From Planctomycetaceae bacterium (GTDB lineage Bacteria > Planctomycetota > Planctomycetia > Planctomycetales > Planctomycetaceae), in assembly GCA_024742875.1 (NCBI GenBank), contig JANSXP010000001.1:310001-374000 (forward strand): a stretch of DNA of 64,000 bases. The letters run 5' to 3'. Position 1 is the first letter of the stretch. Every line of letters starts with the position of its first letter. The position numbers and the translations under genes were made by a program. Below, piece after piece: positions 55,773-64,000 of this stretch. The notes below the pieces were generated by a model. The model saw nothing but the letters and a program-made list of their open reading frames with translations, had not been told where the DNA came from and ran no database searches.

Positions 55773-56543
55773 CTACCGGTCGCCCGAATTGTCGGAGACG
55801 CTGGCAGGATCGTTCCAAAGCTTTTTGAACAGATGCCACGCATCCGGGTCGTGTTTTTTCAGCTCTGCCTGGTTGAAGGGGAAAAAATCGTTCTTACCGA
55901 ACAGAGCTTCTGAGCCTTCAGCAAAATATTCGCGGGCATTGGACATCGCGTAAGCTTTGTCCTGGATAAAGCGCCGCCCCGTGAATCGTCGGACCGAATC
56001 ATAAGTGCCTGACGCTTTGGCCTGCTGGAACGTGGCTTCGATGGCCGGGTGACTGAAGCCCAGCACGCGGTCGTGATAGGCGTGGGCCAGTTCGTGCAGC
56101 ATCAGGTAGGGCATGCGTTTGTGCTCAAATTCGAACATGCTGACATTGGTGACCTCCACGGCTTTGGCCATCACCGGATCTCGCCCGTTGTTCCTCAGCC
56201 ATCCGGCTCCCGGGTGGTATTCAGCACGGGGCGCGGCGCTGGCGTATTTGGGATTCACCCAAATTGGCACCTTTCGCAGCTGGGCGAGAGCTTCCGGGGG
56301 GATGACGTCAGCCACACGTTTCAACTGAACTTTCATCAGTCGCATGGCTGTGTCCGTTTTTTTGGGCGAATCCTTCAGCAGGTCGCCGTGCAGGTGGACC
56401 GTCCAGCCTTCCACGATGCGGATTTCGTGCCGGGGTTCGGCTTTGAGTGACTCGGACGCCCCGGCGACAGGGGGCGTTGATTCGTCGGGCTGTGTTGGCA
56501 ATGACAGTCCGCACACGCAGATCAACAGGGAAAGGTGGTTCAT
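55773..56543 (-). CDS. exported zinc metallopeptidase-like protein
   Basis: This is a 256-residue protein. The N-terminus MNHLSLLICVCGLSLP is a short signal or anchor. The zinc-binding motif YLMLHELAHAYHDRVLG gives His150, Glu151 and His154, with a downstream Glu in NAREYFAEGSEALFG (205 or 209) as third ligand. This gluzincin layout resembles anthrax-lethal-factor-like peptidases. The RRFIQDKAYAM segment could help orient substrate. The target protein is unknown. The stop faces the esterase gene, about 85 bases away. Confidence 0.8.
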   Translation of the reverse strand: MNHLSLLICVCGLSLPTQPDESTPPVAGASESLKAEPRHEIRIVEGWTVHLHGDLLKDSPKKTDTAMRLMKVQLKRVADVIPPEALAQLRKVPIWVNPKYASAAPRAEYHPGAGWLRNNGRDPVMAKAVEVTNVSMFEFEHKRMPYLMLHELAHAYHDRVLGFSHPAIEATFQQAKASGTYDSVRRFTGRRFIQDKAYAMSNAREYFAEGSEALFGKNDFFPFNQAELKKHDPDAWHLFKKLWNDPASVSDNSGDR

Positions 56544-56774
56544 ATTTCAGGCCCGATGGGGACACACGTTTTCTGGCGAAAAGTGCAGGGGAATGTAGTG
56601 GGGACGGCAATGAAATCGTAAACGCCTGATCGCGAATTGCGAGGCTAAACACGGCTGCGGTGTGCTGTTGAGCTGACCTCTGGCCTGGGCGGGAATGAGA
56701 AAACAGGTCCGCTGGTGATGGCAATTCGCACAGGCGTGCCGCACAATGCCCGGCCGCTTTTTGAAGGACCCGCC

Positions 56775-57365
56775 ATGTTATCAGAATTTGCCGTCACTGC
56801 GTCTGACCTGGTACGTGTGAATGTGGTGGGCGTCAGTGGTAGTGGCAAGTCCTGGTTTGCGTCAAAGCTGGCGGCCGTTCTGGGGACGCCCTACCTGCAG
56901 ATGGATCAGCTGTACTGGCAGCCGAACTGGACCGAGCCTGCGGTCGACGAGTTTCGAGAGATTGTCAAACAGGCCATCGATCAGGAGGCCTGGGTTCTGG
57001 ATGGTAACTACCACAGCAAGACCAAAGATCTGAAATGGGAAGTGACCACTCTGGTGGTCTGGATTGACCAGTCGTTTGTGTCCACGATGTGGCAGGCGGT
57101 CACCCGTGCTGTTCATCGCGCGTGGACAAAACAGGAGCTGTGGCCGGGTACCGGCAATCGGGAGTCGTTTCGCCGATCGTTTTTTAGCACCGAAAGCGTG
57201 GTGTTGTGGACGCTGACAACGTACCACAGTGCCCGTCGTCGCTACCTGTCTGTGCAGGCCGATGCCGACCGAATGCCGTTTGCCTTTGTGCGTCTGCGGG
57301 GACGCAGAGCGGTGGCGAAGTTTCTTGAATCGGCGCGTCTGCTTCATCACGGTCAGTCGTCGTGA
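56775..57365 (+). CDS. P-loop kinase-like protein (adenylate-kinase/FlaR type)
   Basis: This is a 196-residue P-loop NTPase. Walker A is VNVVGVSGSGKSWFASKLA near residue 20, followed by GTPYLQMDQLYWQPNWTEP with an Asp-rich substrate loop and the lid-like GNYHSKTKDLKWEVTTLVVW. The plan matches topology-modulation protein FlaR and small adenylate-kinase relatives. The ATG at 56775 has AAGGA seven bases upstream; an earlier ATG at 56715 adds only 20 residues and is less likely. Its stop is 10 bases from the convergent LURP-one gene. Confidence 0.75.
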   Translation: MLSEFAVTASDLVRVNVVGVSGSGKSWFASKLAAVLGTPYLQMDQLYWQPNWTEPAVDEFREIVKQAIDQEAWVLDGNYHSKTKDLKWEVTTLVVWIDQSFVSTMWQAVTRAVHRAWTKQELWPGTGNRESFRRSFFSTESVVLWTLTTYHSARRRYLSVQADADRMPFAFVRLRGRRAVAKFLESARLLHHGQSS

Positions 57366-57374
57366 GCCGTTCGT

Positions 57375-57884
57375 TCAGTCAACGCTGCTGGCGCCACCGC
57401 TGTTTCTGGAATTGTGGCAGGCCAGATCAATCACGATGGCACTGGCCAGGATCAGCACGTCATCCTCACCGGGATTGACGTCAACGCCGTAGGTGTCTGT
57501 CCAGCTGAACCATTTTTTGGACACGCGAGCGACCGTCTCGCCGTCCCGCGTGAATTTGTACTCATGATCCAGCAGGCTGCCTTCGGCCAGCAGGTCATCG
57601 GGACCGGGAATGTCCACTTCAAACTTGCAGCGCAGGAAAGTGAACAGTTTCTTTTTTACGGTCGCGTAGTGCTGACCCCGGATGTAGACGTGATAGGTGG
57701 GCCCCCAGGCGAGCAGCTTTTGAGAAATGAAGGCCAGTTCGTTGCCCTCCATGTCCTGAAAGGACAGCTTGTCCTTCAGGCTTAGCGCTCGGCCCTTGAC
57801 GAAGAAGACGTCTTCTCCGTCGCTGTTTCTGATGAAGTACTTGTCGCCAATAGACAGCCACTTCTGCTTGATCACGTACCGCAT
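57375..57884 (-). CDS. LURP-one-related (LOR/YxjI) protein
   Basis: This 169-residue beta-barrel protein begins MRYVIKQKWLSIGDKYFIRN, continues FFVKGRALSLKDKLSFQDME and ends with FSWTDTYGVDVNPGEDDVLI, typical of the LOR/YxjI family, whose members resemble a phospholipid-scramblase-like or Tubby-like barrel. Function in bacteria is unknown; binding to a lipid or nucleic acid is possible. AGGAGA precedes the ATG. It is convergent with the P-loop kinase gene. Confidence 0.85.
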   Translation of the reverse strand: MRYVIKQKWLSIGDKYFIRNSDGEDVFFVKGRALSLKDKLSFQDMEGNELAFISQKLLAWGPTYHVYIRGQHYATVKKKLFTFLRCKFEVDIPGPDDLLAEGSLLDHEYKFTRDGETVARVSKKWFSWTDTYGVDVNPGEDDVLILASAIVIDLACHNSRNSGGASSVD

Positions 57885-58022
57885 GAGGTCTCCTGAGAGG
57901 AATCTGCCGGATGCTGTGATAACGAATCCGGGGGCGGTCTGGATCTTACGGTCTGCCCAGTTTCAGGCCGTTATCCGCCCTTTTTCTGCCGCACAGCAGC
58001 CGTGCTGCGTTTTGCTGTTGTT

Positions 58023-58499
58023 TTATTGGCCGCGTTTTTTCTTAGCCGCTCTCTTCTTCGCAGCTTTTTTGAAGACAGCCTTCTTTGGGGCTGCCTTCTT
58101 TTTGGGCGTCTTCTGTTTGGCCGTTTTTTTCGGGGCCGCTTTCCTGCCGGCTTTCTCTTTGATGCGTGCTGGGGACTTCCCGGCCGTCGCCAGTGAGTAG
58201 CTCTCGTTCAGCCACTTTTGCCACAGCCGTTTCGGCAGTGGTTTGTCGGCAGAAAAGCGAGCGGTCACCCACGCCGTGGAGGCGACCTGAAAATCGTCCG
58301 GCCGTTCGGCGGCCAGTTGTTCTGCCTGGCCGCGACTGGCGGCGAGTTTGAACATCGCTTTGTAACGTCCCCCCTGTGGCCCAATGTACAGAAAGCCGTT
58401 TCCGCACGCTTTGAAGGACGCCTGCGTGCACGCTGTGCCTTCGTCCACCAGTGGGAAAGCGGCGGCCCGCTCACAGATTGCTGCGGTGGGGTCTGGCAT
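58023..58499 (-). CDS. MmcQ/YjbR-type protein with histone-H1-like tail
   Basis: This is a 158-residue protein. Residues about 1-105 look like the MmcQ/YjbR DNA-binding fold (ICERAAAFPLVDEGTACTQA, YKAMFKLAASRGQAEQL, DDFQVASTAWVTARF). The last 45 residues are a lysine/alanine-rich tail (AGRKAAPKKTAKQ, then KKAAPKKAVFKKAAKKRAAK) similar to bacterial histone-H1-like proteins. The ATG at 58499 is preferred; the frame runs on to 58598 with an Arg-rich lead that may also be translated. A chromatin role is plausible but not shown. Confidence 0.7.
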   Translation of the reverse strand: MPDPTAAICERAAAFPLVDEGTACTQASFKACGNGFLYIGPQGGRYKAMFKLAASRGQAEQLAAERPDDFQVASTAWVTARFSADKPLPKRLWQKWLNESYSLATAGKSPARIKEKAGRKAAPKKTAKQKTPKKKAAPKKAVFKKAAKKRAAKKKRGQ

Positions 58500-58693
58500 G
58501 TCGGACTTTCTTTGTTCCAGCCAATCGCGAGAATCTGCACGGCGACGTCTGTGTGCAGAAATCCGCCGTAGTGTGACCGATTTATTCACGATTTTCATGT
58601 GCTGCGTACTTCTGGCACGTTGCGCTGATCTGCCAGCTGCATTTGTACGTTCTGAATTTCACGCCTGTTGTTTCCCTCTTAGCACCAGTGTTT

Positions 58694-60619
58694 ATGTTTG
58701 ACCCACTGCCTGACAGCCTGTCTGCCGCGCTATTCGATTCCCTGGATCTGCTGGCTCAGGCAGGTGGTGGAGGTAAGTACGGGGGCAGCGGCCGCAGCGG
58801 TGGCGGAGGCTTTGGCGGCGGCGGCAGCAGCGGAGACGGTGATGGCGCCCTGCTGATTTACTACCTGTTGCAATTCACGTTTCGCTATCCGGTGATTGCC
58901 ATACCCGTCTGGATCGTGGTGGGCTTTGTCGTCTACTACAGCAAAAAGTCGGGCACGGACTATCACGTGACGCGGACGATTCGCCGTGGCCGTAAGCTGC
59001 AGGAAGAGAGCCTGCGCAGTTCTTCGCTGGGTCTCATTCAGCAGCGCGACCCGGATTTCACGCTGGACGTATTTCTGCGACGCGTCCGCAATGCCTTCGT
59101 GGCCACCCAGCGGGCCTGGAGTGAGCAGGACCTGCGGTCATGTCGGGCGTTTATTTCTGATGGCGTGCGGGAGCGATTTGAACTGTACATTGCCATGCAG
59201 AAGGCGGAGAACATTCGCAATCGCATGGAGCACGTGCAGGTGGTTGATGCCGAGGTGGTGACGATCACCACGGACGAACATTTCGATACGATCCATGTTC
59301 GCATCACCGGTTCCGCGATCAGCTATGACGAGGATTTGACCAGCGGTCGGCGTGTCGGCGGAGCCAGTGCCAGTGCGCCCATCGAGTTCACTGAGATCTG
59401 GTCGTTTTCACGGCGGCCCGGCGTGGCCACGAATCCGGAAGTCTCTTTGCTGCAGGGCCGCTGTCCCAACTGCGGCGGTCCGGTCGATATCGTCGACAAA
59501 GCGCAGTGTCCGCACTGTCAGGCGGCCATCAACTCCGGGCAGTACGACTGGGTGCTGGCAGAGATCACGCAGGATGAAGAGTGGGTGGTGCCGCCCGCTC
59601 AGCATGCGGTCATCGGTTGGGAGCAGTTGCAGAAAACAGACCCGGGACTGAACTTTCAGCATCTGGAAGATCGCGCCTCGGTGATGTTCTGGCGGTCGAT
59701 GATGGCCGTCTATTTTGAGGACCCTCGCTACGCGTCTCCCATCCTCGCTGAAGGTCGCGATACTGTTCCGTCTCTGTGGAATCGGCCTGGGGAATTCTGG
59801 AAGACGCCAGCTGTGGGTGTGGTCGAGGTGTCTGGCTGTCTGCCGGCGGCCGACGACGATTTTGATCGCATTGTGATTCTGGTCCGCTGGTCGGCCACTC
59901 GCGCGACGGGTGATCGCCGACAGCCGAAGCTGCGAGGGCTGCAGACCATTCATTCTCATGCGATGGTGCTCAAAAGAAAACGGGGTGCCACGAGCAATGC
60001 AGATATGGCGTTCGCTTCTTTCAGCTGCGGCAGTTGTGGTGCCCCCATTGAAGTGGGAACCGAAAGCCTGTGCGCCTTTTGTGGGACCGCTCTGAATGAC
60101 GGATTTCGCGACTGGGTGCTGGAAGACGTGCGGCCCCACAGCATGATTGCGGATCTGAAACGAGAGGAACGTCTTGACGATCAGGTGGCCGCGCTGGGCG
60201 GCGTGGAACGGCTGGAGGCAGATCGGTTTCTCAACGAGCCGGAACTGCTGACAGCGCTGTCCCGAATTCTTGCCGTGGACGGAGAGCTGCATGAGAAAGA
60301 ACGCGCTCATATCGTGGCCATGGCAGAAAGTCGGGGTGTTGACAAACAGCGGCTGAAAACCATCTTTAACACGGCGTCCGCTGATGATGTGCCCATTCAG
60401 CTTCCCCAGGATCGCGGGCAGGCGGACCTGTTCATGGATCATTTGCTTCGCGCTGCACTAGTGGACGGCAAAGTCACACGTTCCGAATATGATCTGTTGT
60501 TGAAGACCAGCGAACAGCTGGGCTGGACAAAGGTGGACTTGAAGATGGCCATTGCCAAAAACCGACGAGAGCTGTTTCAGCAGGCCAGGCAGATTATCCG
60601 GAACCGCCGCCGGTCCTGA
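58694..60619 (+). CDS. membrane protein: Tim44-like, two zinc ribbons, TerB-like domain
   Basis: This is a 641-residue protein. A Gly/Ser-rich region (residues 24-50) precedes a membrane helix at about 52-82 (YLLQFTFRYPVIAIPVWIVV). A Tim44-like domain follows at about 115-240 (LDVFLRRVRNAFVATQRAWS, FIAMQKAE-type segment), then zinc ribbon one (Cys257, Cys260, Cys272, Cys275), a middle domain (residues 280-430), zinc ribbon two (FSCGSCGAPIE, then CAFCG) and a C-terminal pair of TerB-like helices (LLTALSRILAVDGELHEKER, HLLRAALVDGKVTRSEYDL). Tim44 in mitochondria tethers the import motor. A tether or stress sensor role is inferred here. Confidence 0.75.
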   Translation: MFDPLPDSLSAALFDSLDLLAQAGGGGKYGGSGRSGGGGFGGGGSSGDGDGALLIYYLLQFTFRYPVIAIPVWIVVGFVVYYSKKSGTDYHVTRTIRRGRKLQEESLRSSSLGLIQQRDPDFTLDVFLRRVRNAFVATQRAWSEQDLRSCRAFISDGVRERFELYIAMQKAENIRNRMEHVQVVDAEVVTITTDEHFDTIHVRITGSAISYDEDLTSGRRVGGASASAPIEFTEIWSFSRRPGVATNPEVSLLQGRCPNCGGPVDIVDKAQCPHCQAAINSGQYDWVLAEITQDEEWVVPPAQHAVIGWEQLQKTDPGLNFQHLEDRASVMFWRSMMAVYFEDPRYASPILAEGRDTVPSLWNRPGEFWKTPAVGVVEVSGCLPAADDDFDRIVILVRWSATRATGDRRQPKLRGLQTIHSHAMVLKRKRGATSNADMAFASFSCGSCGAPIEVGTESLCAFCGTALNDGFRDWVLEDVRPHSMIADLKREERLDDQVAALGGVERLEADRFLNEPELLTALSRILAVDGELHEKERAHIVAMAESRGVDKQRLKTIFNTASADDVPIQLPQDRGQADLFMDHLLRAALVDGKVTRSEYDLLLKTSEQLGWTKVDLKMAIAKNRRELFQQARQIIRNRRRS

Positions 60620-60774
60620 ATCACTCACCCGCAGTGCTGGAAATCTCCATGGGGGTTGCCACCGCATTCGGCTGTGCCGCGAACAACTCTGCTAAGTTGG
60701 CGAGCATCGACGTTACACTCATCCCGGGGCCGTCGAACGTCGCCATCGTCCATCAACCACTCAGTCGCTGAACG

Positions 60775-61758
60775 TTGCCAGTGTTATTCACCCGTTTGGT
60801 CGCAAGACCCTTCCTGACTCTGCTAATTGCGGTCGCCTGTGCTGTCGGTGACGAGCCGCTCAGAGACCCGCCCGTCCCCGACCAGCCAGTCGAACTGCTG
60901 CCCGACCTGCAGGAATCTGAACGGGCGCCTGACGGCCTGGCGAACGTCTATGCGCCGGACATTGTGACCGTGGGAAATCAACTGTGGATGTATTACGGTG
61001 GTCAGGGGCAGGATGGGCACGATCGCATCCACCTCGCGATTTCCGAAGATGGCACGGCATGGCAAAAGCAGGGAATTGTGTTTGCCCCCGAGGGTGTCAA
61101 TCACGTCAATGACCCGTCCGTTGTGTTGTTCGACAATCGTTTTTACCTGTTCTACACGCGCGCCAACGCGGGGGTGACGGACACCATCGGGCTCGCCCTT
61201 TCCGATGACGGCCGCCACTGGGAGGATCGAGGCCCCGTTTTGAAGCCCGCCGCCGATGCCTGGGACTCTCTGCTGGTTGGCCGCCCCAGTGTGCTGCATG
61301 ACGGCACCAAATTTCGCCTGTGGTATGACGGTCGGAAAGACCTGCCGATGGGAGCTCCGGATCGCACGGCCCCTCAGTCGCATACCTCACGCCGGTATGT
61401 GGGGTATGCCGAATCCGTCGACGGTGTCATGTGGCGACGACACCCCAATTACGTTTACTCCCACGATGCTGGGGGTGTTCACGTCAGTCGCGTGAGGGAT
61501 GCGTGGATCATGGTGAGCGAATCTCGGGAGGGCACGCGGTGGGCCGCCAGTACCGACGGGATTGCCTGGGAGGATCGGGGTCTGCTGGCACCCAAAACGC
61601 AGGCGGCTCCGTTTGGTCATGTGACCCCATTCCTGCGACACAGCTCGGAGAAGGCGACCGTCTATTTTGGCGCCGCGCGATCCGTCCACTGGGACCGCAA
61701 TACGATCATGAGCGTGGAAGTGCGCCTTTCGAATGATGACGCTGCTCCGTCGCGCTGA
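60775..61758 (+). CDS. exported five-bladed propeller of glycoside-hydrolase family 43/32 type
   Basis: This 327-residue exported protein has a signal segment (RPFLTLLIAVACAVG). Propeller features repeat: YAPDIVTVGNQLWMYYGGQG, HLAISEDGTAWQKQG, NDPSVVLFDNRFYLFYTRAN, GLALSDDGRHWEDRG and RPSVLHDGTKFRLWYDGRKD. Two Asp residues in the APD and NDPS turns match the acid/base positions of the family, so it may cleave or bind a plant or algal glycan. Whether it is a hydrolase or a binding relative cannot be told. The TTG at 60775 or the GTG at 60781 may be the start. Confidence 0.7.
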   Translation: MPVLFTRLVARPFLTLLIAVACAVGDEPLRDPPVPDQPVELLPDLQESERAPDGLANVYAPDIVTVGNQLWMYYGGQGQDGHDRIHLAISEDGTAWQKQGIVFAPEGVNHVNDPSVVLFDNRFYLFYTRANAGVTDTIGLALSDDGRHWEDRGPVLKPAADAWDSLLVGRPSVLHDGTKFRLWYDGRKDLPMGAPDRTAPQSHTSRRYVGYAESVDGVMWRRHPNYVYSHDAGGVHVSRVRDAWIMVSESREGTRWAASTDGIAWEDRGLLAPKTQAAPFGHVTPFLRHSSEKATVYFGAARSVHWDRNTIMSVEVRLSNDDAAPSR

Positions 61759-61786
61759 CAGGCCGTCGTGCTGACAGGCCGTCGTG
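61755..61786. repeat. 16-bp tandem duplication at the end of the propeller gene
   Basis: CTGACAGGCCGTCGTG occurs twice head to tail. The first copy contains the propeller gene's TGA stop (61756-61758), so the second copy lies just outside the gene. Looks like a recent slippage event. Confidence 0.9.
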
Positions 61787-61886
61787 CTCAAGTGCAGTAA
61801 CGTGGATCTGCAGTAAAGCTGATCTGCCGTCACTTGCTCCGCCATCAATCCGATTTCGCCCCACATCGCTTCGCGGCCGTCTTCGC

Positions 61887-63917
61887 TCAGGCTCCATCCC
61901 ATTGCAGGATGCAGAGAATCGGATCGTGATCAGACACAACCGGCTCATCGACGATGATTGTCTCGACAATCCTCCAGCGGTCTGATTTTCGCAGGAGGAT
62001 GTAGTCGATACGGGAATTCGGGGCGACCGCATCCGTCCAGTCTTCCCGCAAGACGCCCATGGCCTCGCTGTCCGGCCGGGCGTTCAGGTCTCCGGCAAGG
62101 ATCACGGGGGTTGGATATTTCCCAAACAGACTGTGCAGCTGCTGTGTTTGTTCGATGCGCGTGTCGCTGCTCTGATGGCACAGGTGCGTGCCGACGAAAC
62201 AGAACTCCGGCAACCCGTTGTCAGGCAGCACATTCACCGACAGTGCGCATCGTGGTTCGTTGCCAAAACGAAAGGGCAGGTGATGGGCGCGGGGCTGCTC
62301 AAGCGGGAAACGAGACAAGATGGCCTCACCGTACTGACCGCCTGCGTAGAACAGAGCATTGCCAAAGACGTGATTCATGCCGAGTCGTTTTCCCAGTTCG
62401 GCCGCCTGGTCGATGCCCGCGGCTCGCTGAGTACTGTGATCCACTTCCTGCAGTGCAATGACGTCCGGTTTGAGTTTGGCGATCGTGGCCGTCAGTCGGT
62501 CGTAGTCAAATTTGCCATCCATCGCTTCCCCATGATGGATGTTGTAAGTGAGCACGCGGAGTGTGGGCTGCGGCACAGTTGCGGCGGCCACTGCCGGATC
62601 GTCACTCAGTCTTGCAATGACCGTATCCCCACGACCGGTTTCGTCGGCGATGCTCTGAATGGTCCACAGATCTGTGTGGTTGTCACCATCCACAACGCTG
62701 CCGCTGTAATCGCCCCAGGCACCGCCTTCGGTGGCCGCGCGCCCTTCGCCCAGACTGATCGCAGGGCGCAGTTGCCCGGGCGGATCGTCCGCACGACGAA
62801 ATGCCAGTCGCGGGCTGATGAACATCTCCGGACTGGTCTCCTGGAAGCCCACAAGCACGTCCAGGTGTTTGTTGACCGCCAAAGTCGTCTGGATATAGCT
62901 GCTGGTGTCTGAGCAAAGCAGGCCGCTTTGCACAAATTTTCCATCCGTCAGCCGCACCTGATGCCACTGGATACCCGCGCGGCCGTTGCAGTTGACCGTC
63001 TGTGAGAACCACAGGTGGCCGCTTTGCACAACCAGGTTCTTGGGGTTGCGATCACCCGAGGCCGTCCGTTTGTCAGTCCCTTTCTGAGGCGATTGAGGGG
63101 GCCAGCCAAAGTGCGGAAAATTGTGCGGGGCGCGGACGAGCAACTGTGCGACCGGACGCCCGTCTGCCGACTCGCTCACTTTGGTAATGACAATGTCGCT
63201 GCGTTCGAGTTTGACAAACAGCAGTTCGGCCGTGGCATCCTGGGTGGCCACCGGGTGTCCCAGATTACCCTCGAAGTGATAGACGGTGGCCGGCTTTCCC
63301 GCTTTGGCATCGGCCGTTTTCAGCACAAACGTCTGCGCGTCTCCGCCGGGGAACGAATAGCCGATCCACTGTTTGCTGTAGCCAATACCGCCCCCGTCAC
63401 GGCCGCCAGGAGCGGGGACGGGATAAGTGTGCCAGACGCCCGTGGGATCCTTGGTGGCCGAAACCGAAATGTTGACCGGCTTGAGTTTCTCGCGGTCCCA
63501 GGGATTCCACAAATCGAAACCGAAGACCTCGTTGTGGGCATCGTAAAAGAGCTTGGGGTCGATGCCGCCGTTGAAGCACTGCTGCGAAACTCCCTGAACA
63601 AACTCGCCCGCCCTGGTGTAAATGATCAGTCCATTGTTGGTGGCATGCAGCACATGGTTGCCGCCGACGGCGATCTGCGGATCGACCTGACGGTTGCCGT
63701 CACTGGCGCCATCGAAAACGAGCAGACCATTGACCGTTCGCGGGTTGCCCCCCTGTCGACGCTCTCGGCATTGACCATTTTTGTTGAACGAGTCATTGCG
63801 AATCGGCGTGATGATTTCCGATCGCAGTGGTGTTTGCGACTGCCCGCGGACTGCGGGCACAAGGCCAGAGGCAATCAGAGCGACGAACAGAAGTCGAAAG
63901 GTGGGAGCGATATTCAT
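61887..63917 (-). CDS. exported propeller fused to an EEP-family phosphatase/nuclease
   Basis: This is a 676-residue exported protein (signal peptide MNIAPTFRLLFVALIASGLV, ending near GQSQ). Residues about 50-440 have beta-propeller features (VAGGNHVLHATNNGLIIYTR-type strands, YSFPGGDAQTFVLKTA, AWGDYSGSVVDGDNHTDLWT). The last 230 residues match the endonuclease/exonuclease/phosphatase superfamily: RVLTYNIHHGEAMDGK, DVIALQEVDHST, VGTHLCHQSSD, VILAGDLNARPDSEAM and VVSDHDPILCI complete the metal-binding Asn, Glu, Asp and His set. It may act on phosphodiesters such as DNA, nucleotides or lipid head groups outside the cytoplasm. Confidence 0.8.
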   Translation of the reverse strand: MNIAPTFRLLFVALIASGLVPAVRGQSQTPLRSEIITPIRNDSFNKNGQCRERRQGGNPRTVNGLLVFDGASDGNRQVDPQIAVGGNHVLHATNNGLIIYTRAGEFVQGVSQQCFNGGIDPKLFYDAHNEVFGFDLWNPWDREKLKPVNISVSATKDPTGVWHTYPVPAPGGRDGGGIGYSKQWIGYSFPGGDAQTFVLKTADAKAGKPATVYHFEGNLGHPVATQDATAELLFVKLERSDIVITKVSESADGRPVAQLLVRAPHNFPHFGWPPQSPQKGTDKRTASGDRNPKNLVVQSGHLWFSQTVNCNGRAGIQWHQVRLTDGKFVQSGLLCSDTSSYIQTTLAVNKHLDVLVGFQETSPEMFISPRLAFRRADDPPGQLRPAISLGEGRAATEGGAWGDYSGSVVDGDNHTDLWTIQSIADETGRGDTVIARLSDDPAVAAATVPQPTLRVLTYNIHHGEAMDGKFDYDRLTATIAKLKPDVIALQEVDHSTQRAAGIDQAAELGKRLGMNHVFGNALFYAGGQYGEAILSRFPLEQPRAHHLPFRFGNEPRCALSVNVLPDNGLPEFCFVGTHLCHQSSDTRIEQTQQLHSLFGKYPTPVILAGDLNARPDSEAMGVLREDWTDAVAPNSRIDYILLRKSDRWRIVETIIVDEPVVSDHDPILCILQWDGA

Positions 63918-64000
63918 GCTGATCGATCGGTGAGGGTGGGAAGGAGGTCAGTGGAGGGACGCTGGCGACGGAACACCGTCCGCCAGCGGTCGTGACATCG

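Overview
The window looks like ordinary chromosome from a GC-rich planctomycete. This rests on gene content, since there is no rRNA marker. Lineage-typical features are: a rho factor with a very long Lys/Arg/Gly-rich N-terminus, a DHPS-like DUF6513 protein, large secreted PQQ-type propeller proteins with a LamG domain, a secreted STN-like protein, a two-ClpP plus trigger factor block, an OleC-like ligase, and many short secreted or zinc-ribbon membrane proteins. I found no prophage, CRISPR array, insertion sequence or integron. The window is mostly housekeeping genes mixed with lineage-specific proteins of unknown function.

Layout. 0-9.5 kb: a DUF2314 lipoprotein, proS, then a co-directional run of a DHPS-like protein, aminodeoxychorismate synthase (pabB) and a thioredoxin/YHS protein, followed by rho behind a long leader. 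9.5-18.4 kb: an Hsp70 homologue with a C-terminal zinc ribbon, an STN-like secreted protein, a KDG-kinase/6-phosphogluconate dehydrogenase pair, a small two-helix membrane protein, and enolase. 19-25.7 kb: a repeat/PDZ secreted protein, a 1291-residue secreted propeller protein, and a zinc-ribbon membrane protein with a possible ligase-type OB domain. 25.7-32.4 kb (all minus strand): an ABC-2 exporter pair, an EamA transporter, a HAD phosphatase with a small overlapping gene, a LuxR-type regulator, ribF and a DUF2780 protein.

32.4-36.1 kb holds the proteostasis block tRNA-Gly, tig, clpP, clpP. It is followed by about 0.7 kb without a CDS that carries a perfect 13-bp hairpin and a strong plus-strand terminator, so probably a non-coding RNA. 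36.2-41.1 kb: a glycosyltransferase, an AsnB-like amidotransferase and an AMP-forming ligase run together and look like a surface-polymer or secondary-metabolite set. 41.2-46 kb: a cREC receiver fused to a low-molecular-weight tyrosine phosphatase, small membrane and soluble proteins, and sucC-sucD-DUF2293. 46-52 kb: a second LuxR-type regulator, purA, trmL, a RidA protein, and a hybrid kinase whose phospho-accepting His is missing.

52-64 kb: an MBL hydrolase/methyltransferase pair, a rhodanese, an esterase, a HExxH peptidase, a P-loop kinase, a LURP-one protein, MmcQ/YjbR with a histone-H1-like tail, a Tim44/zinc-ribbon/TerB membrane protein, a GH43/32-like propeller and a propeller fused to an EEP-family phosphatase/nuclease. 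No defence or mobile system is evident. The most interesting material is unusual domain fusions plus the 35.8-36.1 kb candidate RNA.
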